Of a stretch of 49,883 nucleotides of DNA, positions 43,202 to 49,848 are shown one piece after another. Below the pieces are notes generated by a model. The model saw only the letters and a program-made list of their open reading frames with translations. It ran no database searches and had not been told where the DNA came from. The stretch is from DATJFQ01 sp035495555. Lineage in GTDB: Bacteria > Acidobacteriota > Vicinamibacteria > Vicinamibacterales > 2-12-FULL-66-21. The stretch spans positions 1 to 49,883 of the forward strand of contig DATJFQ010000113.1 of NCBI GenBank assembly GCA_035495555.1. The letters run 5' to 3'. Positions within the stretch are counted from its first letter, which is position 1, and each line of letters opens with the position of its first letter. Both the position numbers and the translations under genes were made by a program.

Positions 43202-45130
43202 CTAGAATGCCTGCCCGATCGAGAAGTGGACGCGGAAGTGGCGCGCCTCGGGCTTTCCGTTGACGAGCAGGTTCGGATACGGATTCAACTGGAACCCGAG
43301 GTCGACGCGAATCGGTCCGATTGGCGTGTTGTAGCGGAGGCCCGGGCCGGCGTCGTACTTGAGACCGCCGAACTGCCACGCTCCCGTCCAGGCATTGCCC
43401 GCGTCGACGAAGGCGACCGCCGACAGGTTGCCCCAGACCGGCGTGCGGAACTCCGCGGACGATTCGAACTGCGTGTGCCCGCCGATCGGCAGCCCCGATC
43501 CGCTCTGCGGCGCGACTTCATAGCGGCCCCAGCCGCGCAGACTGGTGGCGCCCCCGAGGAAGTAGCGCTTGAAAAACGGAATATTGCTCTCGAGATCGCC
43601 CCAGGGATCGATCGAACCGCCGCGCGCGCGCAGGGCAATCACCGTCTGACGGCCGAGCGCGATGTAGTAGCGGCCTTCGAGCGTCGTCTCCCAGTAGTTG
43701 AAGTCCCCCTGCAGTTCCTTCCCCGCCTGCTCGAGATGCAGGCTCGCGATGTATCCCGTGCGCGCGTTTACTTCGTTTTCGACGGTGCCGCGGCGGGCGT
43801 CGAAATCAATTGACGACAGCAGACCGCGTCCCTGCCCCGTCCTCGGATCGAGACCGAGCGCGATGAGCGTCGGGCGAAACGAGAGATCCTGCAGCGCTTC
43901 GTTCGCGATCTGATACGTCTCGTACTGGTTCGTATACGAAAGGAGCAGCGTCGTCGTCGGATTGCGCTGTGACGACGGGCCCGATTTCGCGAGCGGGCGC
44001 TCGATGGTGAGGACGGCGCCGCGCGTATCGAGGGTGTACGCGGGTTCGTCGTTGTGCCACAACTGCGCCGTCGCCGTCAGGCCGTATTTTGGCAGCGGGA
44101 AGGCCGGCTGCTTGAAGTTCGCGCGGATACCGCGGTCGAGCGACGACCACTGTCCCTGGAACTGCATCGTCCGTGCGCCGCCGAAAAAGTTCACGTGACG
44201 CCAGTCGATCGAGGCCCGTGCTTTTTCCTCACTGCCATACCCGATTCCGAAGTTCACCTTTCGCGGCTTTCCTTCGGTGAGCGTGATCTTGGTCGGCACG
44301 ATTTCCGGCTGCTGCCCTTCGGGTACGTCGGACGAGATATTCGCGAACTGGAAGATTTCGAGTTCGTACAGCTTCCGCTGACTCTGCTCGATCTGACTCA
44401 ATCGGTAGCGTTGTCCGGGGCGATACGTCAACTGCCGCGTGACGACCTTGTCGCTGACGGTCGCGTTGCCGGAGATTGAGATCGGGCCATATCGCGCCAG
44501 GGTTCCCGGCGCCGCGTTAATCGTGACGATGCGAGACTTCTCGCTCGAGCCTGGCTGATCGGTCAGCCGGACGGACGCATACGGATATCCGTGGTCCTTC
44601 AGTTCGTCGAGCGCCGATTCGCGCGAGGCCTGCGCGAGCGCGCGGTCGAGCGGCTGCCCCGCCTTGAGCGGCAGACGCTGCTTCAAGCTGTTCAAGTGAG
44701 CCGGCGGCACGGCGCCGGTGAATCCCTCGTACTGGATGTCCTGGACGATGATCGGCTGCCCTTCGTCGATGTTGACGGTGATGTCCGCCTCGTCCTGCTT
44801 CTTGTTCAGCTTCACGTCGAACGACCTGACGCGCGCGTCGGGGAATCCTCGGTCCTGATAGAACGCCACGATGCGCTTGAGGTCGGCTTCGAACTGCTGG
44901 CGCGTGAAGTAGTGTTTCGCGCCCCAGGGAAGCCACGAGCTCGCGGTGGTCGCGAGCGCCCCCCGAAGCTGGCTTTCCTTCACCGCCCGCACGCCGGTGA
45001 ACTTCAGGCTGTGGACGGCGATGGTCTGGTCCTCGCGACACCCGGAGAGGACGACGCACATGCACAAAATGACGACGGCGCCGCACATTCCGCGCACAGA
45101 GCGGCGCGATTTCGTCAGAAACGCGAACAC
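43202..45130 (-). CDS. Omp85/TamA-like outer-membrane protein with lipobox (TamL-like)
   Basis: 642 residues from GTG 45130, chosen since it gives KSRR and a hydrophobic stretch before the lipobox VLSGC (Cys31); ATG 45088 is an alternative. Three POTRA-like domains (about 40-285; HSLKFTGVRAVKESQLRGAL, VNIDEGQPIIVQDIQYEGF, ISGNATVSDKVVTRQL) are followed by a 16-stranded barrel with the Omp85 motifs KVNFGIGYGSEEKARAS, FKRYFLGGATSLRGWGRYE and a C-terminal strand ending Phe. TamA of Proteobacteria has a plain signal peptide; a lipidated form paired with TamB is known in Bacteroidota as TamL. The overlapping context with tamB supports the same module. Confidence 0.9.
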   Translation of the reverse strand: MFAFLTKSRRSVRGMCGAVVILCMCVVLSGCREDQTIAVHSLKFTGVRAVKESQLRGALATTASSWLPWGAKHYFTRQQFEADLKRIVAFYQDRGFPDARVRSFDVKLNKKQDEADITVNIDEGQPIIVQDIQYEGFTGAVPPAHLNSLKQRLPLKAGQPLDRALAQASRESALDELKDHGYPYASVRLTDQPGSSEKSRIVTINAAPGTLARYGPISISGNATVSDKVVTRQLTYRPGQRYRLSQIEQSQRKLYELEIFQFANISSDVPEGQQPEIVPTKITLTEGKPRKVNFGIGYGSEEKARASIDWRHVNFFGGARTMQFQGQWSSLDRGIRANFKQPAFPLPKYGLTATAQLWHNDEPAYTLDTRGAVLTIERPLAKSGPSSQRNPTTTLLLSYTNQYETYQIANEALQDLSFRPTLIALGLDPRTGQGRGLLSSIDFDARRGTVENEVNARTGYIASLHLEQAGKELQGDFNYWETTLEGRYYIALGRQTVIALRARGGSIDPWGDLESNIPFFKRYFLGGATSLRGWGRYEVAPQSGSGLPIGGHTQFESSAEFRTPVWGNLSAVAFVDAGNAWTGAWQFGGLKYDAGPGLRYNTPIGPIRVDLGFQLNPYPNLLVNGKPEARHFRVHFSIGQAF

Positions 45131-45160
45131 GGCTGAAACGGAACCATATGGCGTGCCAAT

Positions 45161-45194
45161 CGCGAGGCGCGAGGCGCGAGGTGGGAGGCGGGAG
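45161..45194. repeat. GC-rich heptamer array GCGCGAG/GTGGGAG/GCGGGAG
   Basis: Units at 45167-45194 read GCGCGAG, GCGCGAG, GTGGGAG, GCGGGAG, nearly identical to 12292-12319 and to 48001-48056. It lies between the Omp85 gene start and the terminator. Confidence 0.85.
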
Positions 45195-45196
45195 CA

Positions 45197-45229
45197 GAAA
45201 AACGAAGGGCGTCCCTTTGCGGGACGCCC
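45197..45229 (-). terminator. Rho-independent terminator after the small membrane protein gene
   Basis: GGGCGTCCC (45207-45215), TTTGC loop, GGGACGCCC (45221-45229): a perfect 9-bp stem. On the minus strand it is followed by TTCGTTTTTC. It ends transcription from the OmpA/small membrane protein unit before the Omp85 gene. Confidence 0.88.
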
Positions 45230-45260
45230 CGGGGACGGCTGGGGAGCCGCACGACAAAAA

Positions 45261-45331
45261 ATTGCAGATTGCAGATTGCAGATTGAGGATTGGGGATTCA
45301 AATCTTCAATCTGCAATCCTCAATCTGCAAT
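45261..45331. repeat. Mirror-arranged heptamer array ATTGCAG ... TCTGCAA
   Basis: Five left units (ATTGCAG three times, ATTGAGG, ATTGGGG) face four right units (TCTTCAA, TCTGCAA, TCCTCAA, TCTGCAA), forming a large imperfect inverted repeat immediately after the small membrane protein gene's stop. The unit family matches 18371-18405 and 45534-45620. Confidence 0.92.
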
Positions 45332-45334
45332 TCT

Positions 45335-45520
45335 CTATTCCGTTATCTCCGGCTTGCCGCTGCTGACGGCCAGCATGATGCCCAATCCGACGGCTATCAC
45401 GAGCCCGATGACGAGCCAGATTGCGGGGACGTGCCGAAGCACGCCGCCGTACCACAGCGCCGCGACCGCGCCGAGGATCAGGATGAAGTAGCCGACGAGG
45501 TACAGATGGACAAATCGCAT
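45335..45520 (-). CDS. Small two-helix membrane protein
   Basis: 61 residues from ATG 45520; upstream codons come from the repeat array and are rejected. Two hydrophobic helices, LYLVGYFILILGAVAALWYGG and PAIWLVIGLVIAVGLGIML, are joined by VLRHV, with a short polar tail SSGKPEITE. It is bracketed on both sides by heptamer arrays of the same family. No ribosome site is evident. Function unknown. Confidence 0.62.
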   Translation of the reverse strand: MRFVHLYLVGYFILILGAVAALWYGGVLRHVPAIWLVIGLVIAVGLGIMLAVSSGKPEITE

Positions 45521-45533
45521 GGGCGCATCAAAA

Positions 45534-45620
45534 ATTGAAGATTTTAGATTGGAGATTGCAAATTGATTTTGAAATCTCAAATTCCCCAATCTGCAATCTG
45601 CAATCTGTAATCTGCAATTC
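45534..45620. repeat. Mirror-arranged heptamer array of the TTGCAGA family
   Basis: Left units ATTGAAG, ATTTTAG, ATTGGAG, ATTGCAA; right units TCTGCAA, TCTGCAA, TCTGTAA, TCTGCAA. Located between the small membrane protein start and the OmpA-family gene stop, both minus strand. AT-richer than the surrounding genes. Confidence 0.92.
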
Positions 45621-45628
45621 TCCGGTGG

Positions 45629-47362
45629 CTAGCGTTCGATGCGCACGACGAGTGCGGCGCGGCGATTCAGCCGGCGCGTTTCCTCGCGCGAGTTGTCGTA
45701 CTTCGGCCGCTCTTCGCCGTAGCTGACGGTGTTCAGCCGATCGTTGCTGATCCCGCGCGACTGGAGGTAGTCGCGGACCGCGGTCGCGCGGCGTTCGCCG
45801 AGCGCCAGGTTGTACTCCGCCGTGCCGATGTTGCACGTGTGGCCCTCGATCGTGATCCGCAGCTCGGGGTTCTCCTGCAGCGTGCGGACGGCTTCGTCGA
45901 GCGCGCGCGTGGCTTCGGGCCGCAGACTGTAACGGTCGAAGTCGAAGTGCACGTCCTCGAACACGTAGTTCTTCACGGCCGGACGGATGACCTGAATGGT
46001 AACGGTGTCCGTCGCGGTATGGCCGTGGCCGTCGTCGACCGTGACCGTCGCGGGAACCGGGCCTTCCTGCTGCGGGGCCGTCCAGATCGTCTGGCGATCG
46101 GCGGGGTTCGCGAAGGTGCCCGCCGGCGCGCTCCATCGATACGTCAACTGGTCGCCGTCGGCGTCCTGCGCGTCGGCGGTGACGGTGGACGTCTTGCCGA
46201 TTTCAACCGTGCACGGCTCGCACCGTGCGTGTACCGTCGGCGGCTGATTCTGCGGCGCGGGCGGCGGCGGCGGAGGGGGCGGCGCGGGCGCTACGTAAAT
46301 CCGAACGCCCGGGTGATAGCCGATGCGCCCGACGATGTCCATCTTGTCGCCGGCGCCGTTGGTGTACTGATTCAAATACTGATCGCGGGAATCGACCGTC
46401 GGGCGCCAGGTCCACCCTGCCCCCGCGAAGAATCCGCTGCGTGCCTGCCACGTCAAGCCGAGATCGATCTGGACGGGCGACTGGATATCCGAGACGTAAC
46501 CGGCCGGCAGGAACGAGCCGTCCGTTGCGAGCAGTTGCGTCTTCGCCGTCAGCGTGTCCTTGAAGAACTTCTCGCCGGAGAATTCGGCGGTGAACCGCAG
46601 CGACTTGCGCGACGGTGCGCCAATCCCGAGGCCCCAACGCAGGCCGTTCGTTTCCTCCACTTCGGAGGGGCTGCCGCGGAAGATCAGCCCGCCGTACCCG
46701 GCAAACTCGACGCGCTCGTTGATTTCCTTGCTGGCGACGGCATCGACCGCGACGTCCGCCTTGCCCGTGCTCGCGCCGCTGTCTTTGTCGCCGGTCGGCA
46801 GCTTCACCATGCCGCGGATGGCAAACGCCATCGGCTGCTGCCGCCACTGCGACGTCAGATTCCACTTGGCGCCGACCCAGAAGTCGCCGAGCTGATTGCC
46901 GCTCCACGTGTCGCTCGCGAGCGGCGCCTCGGCGGCAAACCCGCCGGCCTTGTTGAGCGAGGCCGTCGAGACAAAGAGCGGACGGATGTCGCGATCGATG
47001 CGCGTGACGAGCGTCCACGCGCCGAAGATCTCCGCGCGGTCCCCGAGCCCGACGCCAAACGTCACCGGCCAGCGCGAGATGTCCTGAAAGCCCTGCGTCG
47101 TATCGAAATTGACGCGGTACGCGCTGATGGACCACCGGCGGGCCGGCAGCACTTCCGCGGTCGGGACGTTCCAGAGACCGGTGTCGCCCATGAACGTCGT
47201 GGTTGCCGGCCGTGTCTCGACCTCGACGGACGGCTGCGCCTGGGTCGCCGCAGACGAGGGCTGCGCAGGCGTCTGCTGTTGCCCCCCGGCGGGTGGCTGC
47301 GCCGCCGCCGTTGCCGAAACAGCCACGCCGAGCGCGGCGGCCCACACGAACCGTTTGAACAT
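45629..47362 (-). CDS. OmpA-family protein with outer-membrane barrel and PKD-like domain
   Basis: 577 residues from ATG 47362, chosen because GGAG is 6 nt upstream; the ATG two codons earlier overlaps that site. Signal peptide to about AAAQ. Residues about 60-345 have alternating hydrophobic strands (RWPVTFGVGLGDRAEIFGAW, DFWVGAKWNL, MAFAIRGMVKLPTGDKDSG) consistent with a barrel. A run of prolines leads to a PKD-like domain (about 365-455; QPPTVHARCEPC). The OmpA C-terminal peptidoglycan-binding domain follows (470-577; VHFDFDRYSLRPEA, EGHTCNIGTAEYNLALGERRA, RLNRRA). It anchors the outer membrane to the wall. The CEPC pair is unusual in that position. Confidence 0.92.
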   Translation of the reverse strand: MFKRFVWAAALGVAVSATAAAQPPAGGQQQTPAQPSSAATQAQPSVEVETRPATTTFMGDTGLWNVPTAEVLPARRWSISAYRVNFDTTQGFQDISRWPVTFGVGLGDRAEIFGAWTLVTRIDRDIRPLFVSTASLNKAGGFAAEAPLASDTWSGNQLGDFWVGAKWNLTSQWRQQPMAFAIRGMVKLPTGDKDSGASTGKADVAVDAVASKEINERVEFAGYGGLIFRGSPSEVEETNGLRWGLGIGAPSRKSLRFTAEFSGEKFFKDTLTAKTQLLATDGSFLPAGYVSDIQSPVQIDLGLTWQARSGFFAGAGWTWRPTVDSRDQYLNQYTNGAGDKMDIVGRIGYHPGVRIYVAPAPPPPPPPPAPQNQPPTVHARCEPCTVEIGKTSTVTADAQDADGDQLTYRWSAPAGTFANPADRQTIWTAPQQEGPVPATVTVDDGHGHTATDTVTIQVIRPAVKNYVFEDVHFDFDRYSLRPEATRALDEAVRTLQENPELRITIEGHTCNIGTAEYNLALGERRATAVRDYLQSRGISNDRLNTVSYGEERPKYDNSREETRRLNRRAALVVRIER

Positions 47363-47398
47363 ACGCATCTCCGTCAGAAACGACCTCCGTCTCTCAGT

Positions 47399-47674
47399 CT
47401 ACTCGGCCGCCGGGGATGCCGAGGCAAGATTTCCTGCGTCTGCCTCGCCCGGCCCGTCGACGAGACGGCCGCGACCGCCGCGGCTGATCTGCCCGCCTTT
47501 GCGGCCTGCCGACCGCGCTTCCTCGGACGTCCACTCGTGGGCGGTCCCCTTCTGGTGGGCGGCGCGACCGCCTTTGCTGGCGATCTCCCGCTGCTTTTCC
47601 GGAGACATCGAGGCGAATCCCCGTCGTTCCTTCCGCTCTGTCATGTTCATCGGTCGATCCTTCACATCAGTCAT
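47399..47674 (-). CDS. KGG-repeat stress-type protein
   Basis: 91 residues from ATG 47674 with GGAGC 6 nt upstream; it overlaps the upstream small gene's stop as ATGA. The body GFASMSPEKQREIASKGGRAAHQKGTAHEW and SAGRKGGQISRGG contains two KGG-type repeats of the family (GsiB-like, 'stress-induced acidophilic repeat'). The tail is Gly/Asp/Ala-rich. Cytoplasmic; related proteins are induced by general stress or desiccation, function unknown. Confidence 0.8.
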   Translation of the reverse strand: MTDVKDRPMNMTERKERRGFASMSPEKQREIASKGGRAAHQKGTAHEWTSEEARSAGRKGGQISRGGRGRLVDGPGEADAGNLASASPAAE

Positions 47675-47838
47675 GATTCAGCTCCGGCGTCGCGTGTGCG
47701 CACCACATACGGTGGAGGATCGGGTTCTGCCGGCGGATCCTGCACCGGAGTGGGCCTGGGTTCATCGGGCGGAGTCTCCGGCACATCGCGCGGCTCCGGC
47801 GCGGTGGGTGTGTCTGCGCCTGTCGTCTCCGTCTGCAT
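47671..47838 (-). CDS. Small proline/aspartate-rich protein
   Basis: 55 residues from ATG 47838 to TGA 47671. The peptide begins MQTETTGADTPTAPEPRD and consists mostly of Pro, Asp, Glu and Thr, with a PPPYVVRTRDAG tail. The TGA overlaps the KGG gene ATG, which suggests translational coupling and supports it as real. The upstream GGTAGACC is a weak ribosome site. Low-complexity, probably disordered; no known family. Confidence 0.5.
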   Translation of the reverse strand: MQTETTGADTPTAPEPRDVPETPPDEPRPTPVQDPPAEPDPPPYVVRTRDAGAES

Positions 47839-48000
47839 GGTCTACCGTTGGGCTACCAATCAAACGCTGTGCCAGCGCTGCAAGGGAGCAACCGCCGTAA
47901 GTTGTTGATGTTGGATTAGATAAACGGCAATCCGTCAGGCCGGACGGAAACGATGGACGAAATTACTACACAGAGGCGAGTCGCACAATACATGAGCTAA

Positions 48001-48056
48001 CCGCGAGGCAGGAGGCGGGAGCCGGGAGGCGCGAGGCGGGAGGCGGGAGGCGCGAC
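48001..48056. repeat. Eight contiguous GC-rich heptamers
   Basis: CCGCGAG, GCAGGAG, GCGGGAG, CCGGGAG, GCGCGAG, GCGGGAG, GCGGGAG, GCGCGAC without a break. Part of the 357-bp spacer 47839-48195, which has no gene; the left part 47839-48000 shows nothing I recognise. Confidence 0.92.
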
Positions 48057-48057
48057 A

Positions 48058-48181
48058 CAACTCCCAGCTCCCAACTTCCAATTCCCAACTCCCGATTAAT
48101 CGAGGCTGCTTAAGGTGCCTTGGGAATTTGTTGGCAGTTGGAAGTTGGAAGTTGGGAATTGGGAGTTGGAAGTTGGTAGTT
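48058..48181. repeat. Mirror-arranged heptamer array of the TTGGGAG family
   Basis: Five left units (CAACTCC, CAGCTCC, CAACTTC, CAATTCC, CAACTCC; 48058-48092) face seven right units (GGCAGTT, GGAAGTT twice, GGGAATT, GGGAGTT, GGAAGTT, GGTAGTT; 48133-48181), around a core that contains AAGGTGCCTT. It lies 15 bp from the YggX gene stop, on its 3' side. Confidence 0.92.
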
Positions 48182-48195
48182 GACTGAAATTCGAT

Positions 48196-48483
48196 CTATT
48201 GCTTGCCTTGCGGCGGGACGTATCCGGGCGGCAGGGCGGCGCCTTCGCCGAAGAAGAAGTCCTCCATATGCTTTTGCACGAGCTGCTGCGCCTCTTTCTG
48301 CCAGGGCATCAGCCGGTACTCGTTGAGGATCATCTTCATGCGCTCTTCCCACATCTTCCACGCATCGGCCGAGATGTTGTCGTAGATGCGCTCCCCGAGC
48401 TCGCCCGGCCAGGGGGGACTCTCGAGGCCGGGCAGTTCGCGCTGCAGCTTCTTGCAGAAAACCATCCGTCGTTCGTTTGCCAT
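48196..48483 (-). CDS. yggX: YggX-like Fe(II)-trafficking / oxidative damage protection protein
   Basis: 95 residues from ATG 48483. MVFCKKLQRELPGLESPPWPGELGERIYDNIS is the family N-terminus, including the conserved Cys9 (VFC); AWKMWEERMKMILNEYRLMP follows as expected. Normal length (about 90). Known members in enterobacteria protect iron-sulphur enzymes and take part in iron handling, in the cytoplasm. The 3' end lies against a heptamer array; upstream, 90 bp separate it from the end of the ATP-grasp gene on the same strand. Confidence 0.94.
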   Translation of the reverse strand: MANERRMVFCKKLQRELPGLESPPWPGELGERIYDNISADAWKMWEERMKMILNEYRLMPWQKEAQQLVQKHMEDFFFGEGAALPPGYVPPQGKQ

Positions 48484-48549
48484 CGCTTTGATCCTACCCC
48501 GGATGCCGCTCGTCCGGTGCGATTCCGCCGCAGCCCGCGTGACGCACCC

Positions 48550-48574
48550 CGCACGCCGCACGCCGCACGCCGCC
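48550..48574. repeat. Short CCGCACG heptamer array
   Basis: Three contiguous CCGCACG units (48550-48570) followed by CCGCC, immediately at the ATP-grasp gene's stop codon (48574). Spacer between it and the YggX start. Confidence 0.75.
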
Positions 48575-49848
48575 TACGCCCTGCTCATCACCCCGATCTC
48601 GCGCGCGATATCGAACTGCAGCTTCGCGTGCGCAGCCCGCACCGACGCTTCCGCCCGGGTCGCGGACGACCCGCGGGCGACGATGAAGCCCAGATAACTA
48701 CCGGCCTCGGGCAGTTGTTCGAGGAGCTGATCCGGTTTGGCCGTGATGTGGACTTCCGTAACACCGGCCACCGCGCGCGCGGCATCCTCACCGCTCACAC
48801 CCTTGAACAATCCGCGGCGGGGAATCGGAATCATCATGACCGCCGCTCCCGCTGATTCGCGGCCAAGGTGGGTGACGTCATCGCCAATCGCGTGGCGAAT
48901 CAGCACCTCCTCGAGCGAACTGCCGTCGGAAAAACGCAGCACGCGGGAGCACAGGCCACCGATGGGGCGCGCGGCGATCTCGAGCAGATAGATTCGGCCG
49001 CCACGCGTCACGCGCATCTCGGCGTGCACGGGGCCGTGCAGGAGGCCGAGCGCCGTCGCCCCCGCCCGCACCGCTTCGGCAATCGCCAGTTGCTGCTCGT
49101 GATCGAGCCGGGACGGCGTTGCGTAGATCGTCTCTTCGAAAAACGGCCCGGCCAGCGGATCCGGCTTGTCGAAAATCGCAAAGGCCTGAAGTGCCCCGTA
49201 GGTGAGCACGCCTTCGAGCGCGAACTCGTCACCGTCGATATATTCCTCGATGAGAATCTCGTCCTCGAGGCCTGTACGCGCGGACCGGATCTCGGACCTC
49301 GCGAGCAGCGCGCGGATGCGCCAGATTGCGGCCTGGCACTCCTCGACATCGTCGGCGCGGATCACGCCGCGGCTCCCTGACAGGCCGAGGGGCTTGAGAA
49401 CGACGGGAAAGGGAACTGCGCGCCCCAGGCGGTCGGCGCCCGCATCGAGGAGGTCCGCCAGATGATGGATCTGGAACGCCGGCGAGGGCAGCCCTGCGGA
49501 GGCAAACGCGCGCCGCGCGCGGCGTTTGTCGGTGCTCGCGAGCGCGCCCTCCGGATCGTGCCACGGAAGTTCGAGCGCTTCGGCCGCACACGCGGCCAGC
49601 ACCACGGGGCGGTCGCCCACGGCCATCACACCGTTCACCGGGGTCCGCCGCGCGCGATCGACAATCGCCCGAAGCGACGAGGCGACGTCGTGAAACCGCA
49701 CGGCGATCGCCCGGTCCTGCCAGGGATCGTCGAGCCGGTGGCAACGATCGGTAGCGAAGACAATCTCGACCCCGAGCCGCTCGGCCGCGTCGTTGAACGC
49801 GCGCAGCTGATAGCCGGTGGTGTGACTCAACAGGAGGACTCTCTTCAA
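48574..49848 (-). CDS. ATP-grasp family ligase
   Basis: 424 residues if TTG 49848 is the start; GGAG lies 8 nt upstream, but the start region belongs to a repeat and the true start could be elsewhere. The N-terminal domain (KRVLLLSHTTGYQLRAFNDAAERLGVEIVFATDR, 1-100) is Rossmann-like; the ATP-grasp fold (105-310) has PVVLKPLGLSGSRGVI, EILIEEYIDGDEFALEGV and a C-terminal EIAARPIGG metal-binding motif. The last 100 residues form the extra domain of the L-amino-acid ligase/carnosine-synthase-like group. It joins a carboxylate to an amine; substrates unknown. No partner genes seen before the window ends. Confidence 0.88.
   Translation of the reverse strand: MKRVLLLSHTTGYQLRAFNDAAERLGVEIVFATDRCHRLDDPWQDRAIAVRFHDVASSLRAIVDRARRTPVNGVMAVGDRPVVLAACAAEALELPWHDPEGALASTDKRRARRAFASAGLPSPAFQIHHLADLLDAGADRLGRAVPFPVVLKPLGLSGSRGVIRADDVEECQAAIWRIRALLARSEIRSARTGLEDEILIEEYIDGDEFALEGVLTYGALQAFAIFDKPDPLAGPFFEETIYATPSRLDHEQQLAIAEAVRAGATALGLLHGPVHAEMRVTRGGRIYLLEIAARPIGGLCSRVLRFSDGSSLEEVLIRHAIGDDVTHLGRESAGAAVMMIPIPRRGLFKGVSGEDAARAVAGVTEVHITAKPDQLLEQLPEAGSYLGFIVARGSSATRAEASVRAAHAKLQFDIAREIGVMSRA

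Noticed and set aside
41410..43263. 617-codon open frame opposite tamB
   Set aside because: Arg/His-rich, no motif, antisense to a recognised protein.
45839..47908. 689-codon open frame opposite the OmpA gene
   Set aside because: No recognisable domain; the opposite strand has a complete OmpA-family protein.
48001..48181. Possible CRISPR array
   Set aside because: Units are 7 bp, contiguous and degenerate, with no unique spacers and no cas genes in the window.
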